Shown: in pieces, positions 34,775-47,840 of the stretch
Numbering within the stretch: the stretch's first letter is position 1
Layout of the letters: each line of letters starts with the position of its first letter
Origin: Deinococcus sp. HSC-46F16
GTDB taxonomy: Bacteria; Deinococcota; Deinococci; Deinococcales; Deinococcaceae
Reading direction: 5' to 3'
Assembly: GCF_024171495.1 (NCBI RefSeq)
Contig: NZ_JALJZW010000003.1
Location: 142,001 to 206,000 of the forward strand
Length of the DNA stretch: 64,000 nt
Made by a program: the position numbers and the translations under genes
Notes under the pieces: generated by a model
Seen by the model: the letters and a program-made list of their open reading frames with translations, nothing else
The model's database searches: none
What the model was told of the DNA's origin: nothing

Positions 34775-35428
34775 TTAGCGGTGATCGGCGCGGCGTGTGG
34801 CGCGGTCGCCCAGCCACTGCACGCCCTGCACCAGCACGAGCAGCAGCAGCACGGTGGCGACCATCACGTCCGTCTCGAAGCGCTGGTACCCGTAACGGAT
34901 GGCGAGGTCCCCCAGGCCGCCCCCGCCGATCGCCCCGGCCATCGCGCTGTAGCCGATCAGGCTGACCAGGGTCACCGTGAAGCCGTGAATCAGGGCGGGC
35001 CGGGCTTCTGGGAGCAGCACCTTGCCGACGATCTGTCCGGTCGTGGCGCCCACCACGCGGGCGGCCTCGAGGACGCCGGGGGGCACGTCGCGCAGCGCTC
35101 CCTCGACCAGCCGGGCCACGAAGGGAATCGCGGCCACCGTCAGCGGCACGATCGCCGCCGTGCTGCCGATGCTGGTGCCCGTGACCAGCCGGGTGAGGGG
35201 AATCAGCAGCACCAGCAGGATGATGAAGGGCAGGCTGCGGCCCACGTTGATGGCGGCGTCCAGCACCCGGAACAGGGCAGGATGCGGGCGCAGGCCGCCG
35301 GGCCGGGTGAGGGTCAGGGCCACCCCCAGCGCTGTGCCGAGCAGTTGCGCGATCAGCGCACTCGGCAGCACCATCCACAGCGTTTCCAAGGTGGCCTGCC
35401 ACAGCAGGGGCGCGAGGCTGTCCATCAC
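34775..35428 (-). CDS. metI: Methionine ABC importer permease
   Basis: A 217-residue inner-membrane permease with five hydrophobic segments and the MetI features NVGRSLPFIILLVLLIPLTRLVTGTSIG and EAARVVGATTGQIVGKVLLPEARP (EAA loop contacting the ATPase). It overlaps metN by 4 bp and precedes metQ by 27 bp, in the usual order N-I-Q. Length is typical of the family. Confidence 0.94.
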   Translation of the reverse strand: MMDSLAPLLWQATLETLWMVLPSALIAQLLGTALGVALTLTRPGGLRPHPALFRVLDAAINVGRSLPFIILLVLLIPLTRLVTGTSIGSTAAIVPLTVAAIPFVARLVEGALRDVPPGVLEAARVVGATTGQIVGKVLLPEARPALIHGFTVTLVSLIGYSAMAGAIGGGGLGDLAIRYGYQRFETDVMVATVLLLLVLVQGVQWLGDRATRRADHR

Positions 35429-36396
35429 GCCCTCGCCCCCAGCGGGAAGGAGACCTCACGGGGCCAGAGTGCCGGGTCGGGCGCCGTCTCCGGCAGGGCC
35501 AGCCAGGCGTCCACCCCCTGCGGGTGCGGCTCGGCCTGCACCAGCCGCGCCCCCAGGGCGGCCAGCCGCTCCAGCGTGTCCGCGCCCAGGTCGGGGAGGG
35601 TGACCCGGCGCAGCGTTTCGCCCGGCGAGAGCGGCACCTGCGGGCGGTGCGCGTCCAGCAGGGCGCGGGTGACCGGGTGGGCGGGCCGGGCCAGCACCTC
35701 CCGCGTCTCGCCGCTCTCCACCAGCCGCCCCGCGTCCAGCACGGCGACGTGCGTGCAGGCGGCCCGCACGACCTCCAGTTGGTGGGTCACCACGACCAGC
35801 GTGAGGTCGCGGTGGCGCTGCACCTCGGTGAGCAGGGCGAGGATGCCCGCGCTCGTCTCCGGGTCGAGCGCACTCGTGGCCTCGTCGGCCAGCAGGAGGT
35901 CGGGGTCCAGCACGAGCGCCCGGGCGATCCCGACCCGCTGCTTTTGCCCGCCGGAGAGCTGCGCGGGATAGCGGCCCGCGAGGTCCGCCAGCCCCACCTG
36001 CGCCAGCAGGTCCCGCGCCCGCGCCTCCCGGACCCCGCGCGGCACCCCCGCGAGTTCGAGCGGCAGGGTCACGTTCCCCAGGGCCGTGCGCTGCGCGAGC
36101 AGGTTGAAGTGCTGAAAGACGACCCCGATGCGGGCCTGCTGTGAGCGCCGCTGCGCGGGTGCGAGCTGCGAGAGGTCCTGCCCCTGCACCAGCAGGCGGC
36201 CCGCGTCGGGCGTCTCCAGCCCGCCTATCAGGCGGACCAGCGTGCTCTTGCCCGCGCCGCTGCGGCCGATGATGCCGACCCGGCGGCCGCGCGGCACCGC
36301 CAGCGTGAGGTCCTGAAGGGCCGGGCTGCTCTGGCCCGGATAGGTTTTGCCCACGCCCTCAAACAGCAGGGCGGGCAGGGGAGATGAAACGGACAA
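35425..36396 (-). CDS. metN: Methionine ABC importer ATP-binding protein
   Basis: A 323-residue ABC ATPase with Walker A GRSGAGKST, Q-loop VVFQHFNLL, signature LSGGQKQRVGIARAL, Walker B DLLLADEATSALD and the H-loop VVVTHQLEVV. The C-terminal 80 residues form the ACT-like regulatory domain of MetN. TTG 36396 is proposed as the start because GGAGG lies 9 nt upstream (36410-36406). A longer frame to 36444 would run into the terminator hairpin of the riboswitch. Confidence 0.92.
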   Translation of the reverse strand: MSVSSPLPALLFEGVGKTYPGQSSPALQDLTLAVPRGRRVGIIGRSGAGKSTLVRLIGGLETPDAGRLLVQGQDLSQLAPAQRRSQQARIGVVFQHFNLLAQRTALGNVTLPLELAGVPRGVREARARDLLAQVGLADLAGRYPAQLSGGQKQRVGIARALVLDPDLLLADEATSALDPETSAGILALLTEVQRHRDLTLVVVTHQLEVVRAACTHVAVLDAGRLVESGETREVLARPAHPVTRALLDAHRPQVPLSPGETLRRVTLPDLGADTLERLAALGARLVQAEPHPQGVDAWLALPETAPDPALWPREVSFPLGARA

Positions 36397-36443
36397 ACGA
36401 ACAATCCTCCGTCTGGAAAGGCCGGAGGGGAACAACAAGCGCA

Positions 36444-36479
36444 CGTCCCCTCCCGAGGCTGAGAACGGAGAAGGGGACG
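36444..36479 (-). terminator. Expression-platform hairpin of the SAM riboswitch
   Basis: On the minus strand CGTCCCCT pairs with AGGGGACG across a 20-nt loop that can form further pairs, followed by a T-rich stretch (TTGTTGTT). It sits between the riboswitch aptamer and the metN ribosome-binding site, as expected for a ligand-controlled intrinsic terminator. Confidence 0.6.
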
Positions 36480-36499
36480 CGACGGTGTCGAGCTTGACC

Positions 36500-36632
36500 C
36501 TTCCCTTATCGGTCCCGACGCGGATGAACCATCGTTGGCGCGTGCGGGCTGGTCAGCACCGATGCCGTGATGAGGGCCGGTTGCTGCGGCGGTCTTGGGG
36601 CCAGATCCCTCGCGCCGCTCTGGATAAGAGTG
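36500..36632 (-). promoter_or_regulatory. SAM-I (S-box) riboswitch upstream of metNIQ
   Basis: The minus strand shows the S-box core in order: P1 strand CTCTTATC, then CAGAGCGGCGCGAGGGATCT, GGCCC, a GCAGCAACC segment, CGGTGCTGACCAGC, and the closing GATAAG (plus GGAAGG) that pairs with CTTATC to form P1. These are the conserved boxes of the SAM-I aptamer. A terminator hairpin and metNIQ follow. With SAM bound, transcription of the methionine importer should stop. Confidence 0.92.
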
Positions 36633-36653
36633 GCCCTCTGCGGGCCGTTCAGG

Positions 36654-36659
36654 AGGCTA
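36654..36659 (-). promoter_or_regulatory. Possible -10 box for the riboswitch transcript
   Basis: TAGCCT on the minus strand would place the transcription start about 15 nt before the riboswitch P1 helix. No convincing -35 element is seen. Confidence 0.3.
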
Positions 36660-36718
36660 GCGCACGGCCCAGACTCCGGGGGGCCAGTTGTCTGGACGGG
36701 CACGGCTGAGCCCGCCCC

Positions 36719-36819
36719 TTGACACCGCTCCCGGAAAAGGGACAATGGCCTTGTAACCGCTTACAATCTGCCCCACCCGGACGGCCTGCCCCGCGTCGCC
36801 CGGCTTGTAACCGGTTACA
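36719..36819 (+). promoter_or_regulatory. Promoter and two LacI-family operators upstream of the sugar operon
   Basis: TTGACA (36719-36724), a 16-bp spacer and GACAAT (36741-36746) form the promoter. Two similar palindromes follow: TTGTAACCGCTTACAA (36751-36766), over the transcription start, and TGTAACCGGTTACA (36806-36819), a perfect dyad in the leader. Their centres are 54 bp apart, about five helical turns, which favours DNA looping by a tetrameric or paired regulator. The central CCGG/CCGC steps and the location just before a LacI-type gene indicate autoregulation of the whole operon. Confidence 0.82.
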
Positions 36820-36841
36820 GCCCCCAGGAGCGCTGCCGACC

Positions 36842-39060
<2,219 letters not shown>

Positions 39061-39136
39061 AGGCTCCCGGGGGGGCCGGGGAACTCCGTACAGGGGCGCC
39101 CGGCTTCCCCCGAATGCCCCGGAAGGAGGCGTGCCC

Positions 39137-40233
<1,097 letters not shown>

Positions 40234-40234
<1 letters not shown>

Positions 40235-40262
40235 TGGACTCCGCGCCCATTCGGAGGCGACC

Positions 40263-40266
<4 letters not shown>
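40234..40266 (+). CDS. 10-codon bridging mini-ORF between the two permease genes
   Basis: ATG 40234 overlaps the upstream permease stop (TGATG), and its TGA (40264-40266) overlaps the downstream start (ATGA). The peptide would be MDSAPIRRRP. It contains the GGAGG that can serve the second permease. It may act as a translational bridge or may be accidental. Confidence 0.3.
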
Positions 40267-41795
<1,529 letters not shown>

Positions 41796-41840
41796 GGCTT
41801 CCTCCTTCCCAGTTTCCGCTCCCACCCCCGAAAGAGGCCC

Positions 41841-43742
<1,902 letters not shown>

Positions 43743-43789
43743 AGGGAGAAACAGCGTCCCTTCAACTGGTCCGGCCACTGCTGACAGCG

Positions 43790-44220
43790 GTGGCCGAGCC
43801 GCCCGGGTGCGGCGGTCAGGGTGGAAGTCCTGGGGCGCGAGCACGAGGTCGGGCCGCACTTGGTCCAGCACCCGTGTCTGGTCAGCCTCCAGCGCCTGCC
43901 CGGTGTAGGGTGGTGAGCAGCCGCAGCAGGCCGCCGTCGGGGTAGCCCAGCATCCAGGTGCGCTCCGGGGGCACCCCCAGCCACGCCGCCGCCCGCGCCC
44001 GCTGAATCGTTCCCGCGCAGCACAGCGTCTCGTCGTCGGGGTACGGCGAGAGCACCAGCACCTGCTCGCCGGGCCGGAAGGGGGGTGCGGGCGGCGGGGC
44101 CGCGACCCGCGCCTGCTCCGCGCGGGAAAGCTGCCCCGCCGGGGGAGATGGATCTAGGCCACGAGCGCGGCGACGAAGACCGCTCCGGCTAGCAGCGGGG
44201 TACGGCGGCGCGGGGTGGGG
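43790..44220 (-). pseudogene. PIG-L/LmbE-type N-acetylglucosaminyl deacetylase remnant
   Basis: Pieces of one deacetylase appear in order but in different frames on the minus strand. They are a membrane segment RRRTPLLAGAVFVAALVA followed by a stop; then, in another frame, SRAEQARVAAPPPAPPFRPGEQVLVLSPYPDDETLCCAGTIQRARAA containing the zinc-binding PDDE; joined directly to WLGVPPERTWMLGYPDGGLLRLLTT (about 40-50 family residues missing between); then, after another frame change, YTGQALEADQTRVLDQVRPDLVLAP and QDFHPDRRTRAA, after which homology stops. The catalytic region therefore has at least two frameshifts, an internal deletion and no C-terminus. The first His of the HPDDE motif is also replaced by Tyr. 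Confidence 0.8.
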
Positions 44221-44565
44221 GTGTGGCGTGCCCTGCTGCGGAAAGAGGAAGTCCCCAAAGGTCCTGTCCCCGCCACGCCCCAGACAGTTAATCAGCGTTA
44301 ATAGACAAACCAGCTTGACCCCCGCCCCGCGCAAATCATCCCCCGTCTCTGTGCAGAGGCTCTTGCCTCCGCCCGCGTGACCAGCAGCGTCCCGACTGCG
44401 TGGACTGGGCCTCACCGAGTCTCCTCTGCCTACACCGGCGTGGGCCGGTTCCCTGTCCCTGATGCTGTGTAGACCTGCTCCCCCTGATCAAGCGTGAGCA
44501 CGCGCCTGGCTGTCCTGGCGGTTTCAGCGATGGAAGCAAATCTGTATGCCTGGCAGGAAACCCGC
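44221..44565. other. Region without a supported gene
   Basis: About 345 bp between the deacetylase remnant and the methyltransferase gene. Short open frames lack start signals and recognisable content. A small AT-richer patch (around 44285-44310, GTTAATCAGCGTTAATAGAC) is the only notable composition change and could hold the former promoter of the pseudogene. Confidence 0.45.
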
Positions 44566-45222
44566 TCAGCGTCCCCGCCGCCGGAGCACGATGATGTTGT
44601 CTTTGATGGTGCCTCCCTGCCCGTCCGGACTGGCCGCTTCGGTCACCGGGCGTTCCGGAGTTCCCAGGAAGACGAGGTCCCACCCGCCGAGATCGAGGCC
44701 GATGGCGCCGAGGGCTTCCTGTGCGCTGGGATACTCGACCTTGGACTCCCTCACCCAGGAGGGCGCCGAGGCGTGCTCGATCACCAGCAGCAGCCCGCCG
44801 GGCCGGACCGCCCCGGCCGCCCTCCGCAGCACTGCGTCTCGGGGAAAGGCCACCGGGGATTGCAGGTAGAGCGCGTAGACCAGATCGAATTGCCCTGCTG
44901 GAAAGCTCCGCTCCAAGTCGTGCTGTTCAAAGGAGGTGCAGGCGCTCACGCCCGTGTCGGCGGCGTGCCGGGCGGCGCGTTCCAGGGCTGTGGCCGAGAT
45001 GACCACGCCAGTGACCCGCCAGCCCTGCCTGGCCAGCCACACGGCGCTGTTGCCCTCGCTGCATCCCAGGTCCAGGGTCGTGCCCGGCGTCAAGGAACGC
45101 ACCCACCGCGCCAGAATGGCGTTGGGCCGCCCGGTCCAGGGCCGGGGGTGGTCGCGGTAGCGCTGCTCCCAGTAGGCCTGGGCGGTGGATGAAAGAGAAG
45201 GGGCTTCGGTTCGCTCATTCAT
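44566..45222 (-). CDS. SAM-dependent class I methyltransferase
   Basis: A 218-residue Rossmann methyltransferase: AYWEQRYRDHPRPWTGRPNAILARWV precedes motif I TLDLGCSEGNSAVWLARQGWRVTGV, then VSACTSFEQHDLE, FDLVYALYLQSPV and VRPGGLLLVIEHA. The pattern resembles TehB/thiopurine-type small-molecule methyltransferases. ATG 45222 follows GGAGG at 7 nt. It lies head-to-tail, 106 bp downstream of the flavoprotein gene, in the same orientation. It could be co-transcribed with the Rrf2-flavoprotein pair. The substrate is unknown. Confidence 0.85.
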   Translation of the reverse strand: MNERTEAPSLSSTAQAYWEQRYRDHPRPWTGRPNAILARWVRSLTPGTTLDLGCSEGNSAVWLARQGWRVTGVVISATALERAARHAADTGVSACTSFEQHDLERSFPAGQFDLVYALYLQSPVAFPRDAVLRRAAGAVRPGGLLLVIEHASAPSWVRESKVEYPSAQEALGAIGLDLGGWDLVFLGTPERPVTEAASPDGQGGTIKDNIIVLRRRGR

Positions 45223-45328
45223 TTTGGGTCCTCCGGAGGGTCGAGTGGTCGAAGAAGCACGCCACAGCGAACCGCCAAACGCGGCCCGCAGCACGTCCCG
45301 AGAGACAACAGGGTGGTGTGGGCTGCGC

Positions 45329-46033
45329 TCAGGCTGAGGCGACCCGCTCCAGCGCCGAAAGCGGCCCGAAGATCAGAGACTGGTGCAGGGAAGCCCCAGC
45401 GAGGACCCCATCGGCAGCCGCCATCGAGGCGTTGCCGATACCTGGCGTGAGGTCGCCCGCTGCGTACACGCCCGGCACGCTGGTCTGTTTGCCCGCGTCC
45501 GTCTGGATCAGCGGTCCCTGGGGGCCGTCCACGAAGGTGCACCCCAGTTGCTCGGCCAGATCACTCGCCGGGCGGATGCGGGAGGCCAGGAACAGGGCAC
45601 CCACGCGGATCAGGCGACCGTCCGTGCCGTGGCAATACGGGCAGTGCAGCACCGTCTGTCCCCAACGCTCGGCCACACCCGGCAGGTCCGGTAACAGGTC
45701 CACCACGCCGTAGGCCAGCAGCAGCTTCCGGGCGTGCAGGGTCTCGCCAGAGGCCAGGGTGACGGCGAACGCGTCCCCGTCACGCCGGGCCTGGGCCGCC
45801 AGGGTGTCCAGCATCGTCACGTTGGGATACTGAGCGAGGTCGGCCCGGGCTTGGGCGATCATCTGACGGGGAGACTGCCTATCCTGACCAAAAAAGCCGT
45901 GCGAGTGGGAGGCAAAGCGGTTGCGGGGCCTTCCGCTGTCGAGGACACAGACGGGGCGACCACTGCGGGCAATCTGCACCGCGCCGGACAGTCCGGCATA
46001 GCTGCCGCCGACGATGAGAGCGTCATAGCGCAT
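45329..46033 (-). CDS. Thioredoxin-reductase-like flavoprotein lacking most of the NADPH domain
   Basis: A 234-residue protein. The N-terminal FAD domain is complete (YDALIVGGSYAGLSGAVQIARSGRPVCVLDSG), and HCPYCHG provides the redox cysteine pair. In the normal about 300-residue relatives, CPYCHG is followed by an NADPH-binding Rossmann domain. Here the sequence jumps within a few residues to RVGALFLASRIRPASDLAEQLGC and the C-terminal FAD motif TSVPGVYAAGDLTPG. Some 65-100 residues appear to be missing in frame. The protein may therefore be inactive as a pyridine-nucleotide reductase, or use another electron donor. It starts within the end of the Rrf2 gene; AGGAG lies 8 nt upstream. Confidence 0.8.
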   Translation of the reverse strand: MRYDALIVGGSYAGLSGAVQIARSGRPVCVLDSGRPRNRFASHSHGFFGQDRQSPRQMIAQARADLAQYPNVTMLDTLAAQARRDGDAFAVTLASGETLHARKLLLAYGVVDLLPDLPGVAERWGQTVLHCPYCHGTDGRLIRVGALFLASRIRPASDLAEQLGCTFVDGPQGPLIQTDAGKQTSVPGVYAAGDLTPGIGNASMAAADGVLAGASLHQSLIFGPLSALERVASA

Positions 46034-46484
46034 GGGGGTTCTCCTGGGGGGCGCAGAGGGAGAGTTGACGGCGCGAGTGAAAGTCGCTGGCCAGGGCGGC
46101 TAACGTCAGGGTCTGGAGCCGCGCGGTGATCCGGGCCTCGGCCTCCCGCAACGTGCCGTCCAGGGCCACGTTGACCGCCTGTTCGATCAGGCACGTCGGG
46201 TTCTGGGAGCGGTGGCCGATGGCAAAGAGCGTGGGCGACCCCAGCGCCCGGTACACGTCGAGCAGGGTGGTCCGGGCCGGGTCACAGGCGAGGCGCCAGC
46301 CGCCCCCATGCCCCTTCTCGGAGCTGACCAGCCCGGCGTCCCGCAAACCGGCCATCGTGCGGCGCACAACGACCGGGTTGCTGTTGAGCGCCGTGGCGAG
46401 CCGTCCGGATGGAATGGCCTCCTGGGATTCCATCAGGTGCAGCAGCAGATGGAGCACGCTGGAGAGTCGGCTGTCCAAGCTCAT
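46023..46484 (-). CDS. Rrf2-family transcriptional regulator
   Basis: A 153-residue winged-helix regulator (LSSVLHLLLHLMESQEAIPSGRLATALNSNPVVVRRTMAGLRDAGLVSSEKGHGGGWRLA), typical of the YwnA-like Rrf2 subgroup. A single cysteine (NPTCLIEQAVN) is present, so no [2Fe-2S]-binding triad; a thiol-switch sensor is possible. It overlaps the flavoprotein gene by 11 bp. Rrf2 regulators are frequently paired with such thioredoxin-reductase-like oxidoreductases, which they control in response to oxidants. Confidence 0.9.
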   Translation of the reverse strand: MSLDSRLSSVLHLLLHLMESQEAIPSGRLATALNSNPVVVRRTMAGLRDAGLVSSEKGHGGGWRLACDPARTTLLDVYRALGSPTLFAIGHRSQNPTCLIEQAVNVALDGTLREAEARITARLQTLTLAALASDFHSRRQLSLCAPQENPHAL

Positions 46485-46494
46485 GACACATGAA

Positions 46495-46522
46495 CTGTTA
46501 CATGATGATCCAGTGGTGTCAA
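46495..46522 (-). promoter_or_regulatory. Promoter of the Rrf2-flavoprotein operon
   Basis: Minus strand: a perfect -35 TTGACA (46522-46517), a 16-bp spacer and TAACAG (46500-46495). The -10 region lies in an imperfect dyad (CATG-TAAC...GTT-CATG, about 46489-46504) close to the start codon, a plausible Rrf2 autoregulatory site. Confidence 0.5.
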
Positions 46523-46714
46523 GGCCATTGCCTGATCAGCGAGAGCAGTCGCTGACCCGGTGGCCGGAGCTGAATGAAGGGTGCTGGAGTTTTTGCCTTG
46601 GCACTTGCTGGGGCGGAGGGAGTTGGCTCGAGTAGGGGAGGGGAAGAAAAGCAATGAAGCAAGTAGAGAGAAAGGCATTCGACAGGGGATTGTCTATTAA
46701 CGTCGGTTATCTGG

Positions 46715-46720
46715 TATGCT
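46715..46720 (+). promoter_or_regulatory. Extended -10 leaderless promoter (TGGTATGCT) of the integrase-like gene
   Basis: TATGCT, preceded by TGG, lies 5 nt before ATG 46726. The extended -10 motif and short spacing suggest that transcription starts at the ATG. Confidence 0.5.
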
Positions 46721-46725
46721 GCCTC

Positions 46726-47622
46726 ATGGACCTTTTGGATCACCGCGCGACGAAAATGCGGGCCGCGCTTGAGGAGGCGCGGCTGGACGAGCTGTTGCCC
46801 CAGGTGCGCGAGCAGCTTCCTGTGCCGCCCAGCACCGCGTTTACCCTGCTGAGCCTGATTTTCAGGGAGGCGGCGGCTGAGGGCATCAACCTGCTTGCCC
46901 CGCCGGAGGGGTTCCACGGCTGGCTGCTGCGGGCGGCCCGGCTCAACCACCGGGGGCCGGAGGCCAAGGCCAACACGGTCCGGCTGCGGCTGTCCCTGCT
47001 CAGCACCATCTACCAGCAGGCCATTCAGGCCGGGATTCTCGAGCGCAGCCCCCTGGAGGGTTTGCGGCGCCCCCCCGGGGAGCGGGCCGGGGTGCCGCTG
47101 CTGGGCCGGGAGCAGGTCGTGGCCCTACACGCGGCCACGCGCGGCGATCCCGCGCTGCACGCCGCCCTGGTCCTGATCGACGAGCACGCCTACCGGGTGC
47201 GTGAGCTGCTGCTCTTGCAGTGGGAGGAGTTTGACCTGGGCACCGGCGCGGCGCTGCGGCCCCACACCGTCACGCGCCTGAGTGACGCCGCACTCCGGGC
47301 CTTGCAAGCACTCCACCAGCAGGCCGGGGGGCTGTTCGCCCGCGGCAAGGTGTTTCCCTACAAGATCGAGCGCGACCTGCGGGCGGCCCTGCACGCCGCC
47401 TGCCGCCGGGCCGGGGTGCCCTACGCGCCTCCCGGCGACCTGCGCCGCGCCTCGCTGCGCGACCACGTGCACTCCACCCACAGCGCCGGATTCAGCGCCC
47501 AGACCGGCCAGGCCAACCTGGAACGCTCCACCCGGCTCGCCCAGGGGGTGGCTGCCGCCCTGGCGCCTGAGCATGAAAGAGTCCAAGGGGAGCAGTCAAG
47601 AATTCACACTAAGACAGATTAG
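46726..47622 (+). CDS. Tyrosine-recombinase-like protein without catalytic tyrosine
   Basis: A 298-residue protein with the two-domain layout of XerC/D-type recombinases: an N-terminal core-binding helical domain (about 1-120) and a catalytic-like domain. The first arginine region (DEHAYRVRELLLLQWEEFDL) matches the usual G-x-R-x-x-E-L-L-x-L-x-W. The HxxR box is altered (DLRRASLRD). The segment GQANLERSTRLAQ occupies the place of the GHSSxxTTxxY motif but has Gln instead of His, and no tyrosine occurs anywhere in the last about 60 residues. It should therefore bind DNA without cleaving it. ATG 46726 is supported by a leaderless promoter. Its stop codon lies inside a dif-like inverted repeat. 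Confidence 0.72.
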   Translation: MDLLDHRATKMRAALEEARLDELLPQVREQLPVPPSTAFTLLSLIFREAAAEGINLLAPPEGFHGWLLRAARLNHRGPEAKANTVRLRLSLLSTIYQQAIQAGILERSPLEGLRRPPGERAGVPLLGREQVVALHAATRGDPALHAALVLIDEHAYRVRELLLLQWEEFDLGTGAALRPHTVTRLSDAALRALQALHQQAGGLFARGKVFPYKIERDLRAALHAACRRAGVPYAPPGDLRRASLRDHVHSTHSAGFSAQTGQANLERSTRLAQGVAAALAPEHERVQGEQSRIHTKTD

Positions 47623-47628
47623 TGTGAA
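47603..47628. repeat. dif-like inverted repeat spanning the stop codon of the integrase-like gene
   Basis: Perfect 10-bp arms TTCACACTAA and TTAGTGTGAA flank a 6-bp centre GACAGA. Arms ending in TAA and starting with TTA around a 6-bp spacer reproduce the geometry of XerC/XerD core sites. The TAG stop codon of the upstream gene (47620-47622) is part of the right arm. No T-run follows, so a terminator role is less likely than protein binding. Confidence 0.6.
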
Positions 47629-47823
47629 CGCGAGTGGTGGTCTGGGTGTGGGTGAGCGCCGTGCGAGCGGGGCGGCAAAGTCTCGAGTGAAAGGGTCAGC
47701 TCTCAGCCCGGGCACACCCGGCCTTCGGGTGGTACATCTGACCATCACGCGCATGGGGACCTTTCCCCGATGTTCGTAAGTGCTCCTGAACGCGGCCCTA
47801 CATTGCCGTGGCCCGCACGTCCC
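47629..47823. other. Intergenic region before the large histidine kinase
   Basis: About 195 bp without a gene. It contains a small hairpin CACCCG-GCCTT-CGGGTG (47715-47731) and a second short dyad GGGGA-CCTT-TCCCC (47756-47769). Neither is followed by a T-run. Confidence 0.4.
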
Positions 47824-47829
47824 TACACT
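47824..47829 (+). promoter_or_regulatory. -10 box (TACACT) of the CheB-like/PAS/GAF histidine kinase
   Basis: TACACT lies 11 nt before ATG 47841, giving a transcript with only about 5 nt before the start codon. A similar box, TACATT, occurs at 47800-47805. Confidence 0.4.
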
Positions 47830-47840
47830 GCGGTGCAGCT

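Noticed and set aside
36397..36444. Longer start for metN at 36444
   Set aside because: It would begin inside the riboswitch terminator hairpin; TTG 36396 has a GGAGG at proper distance.
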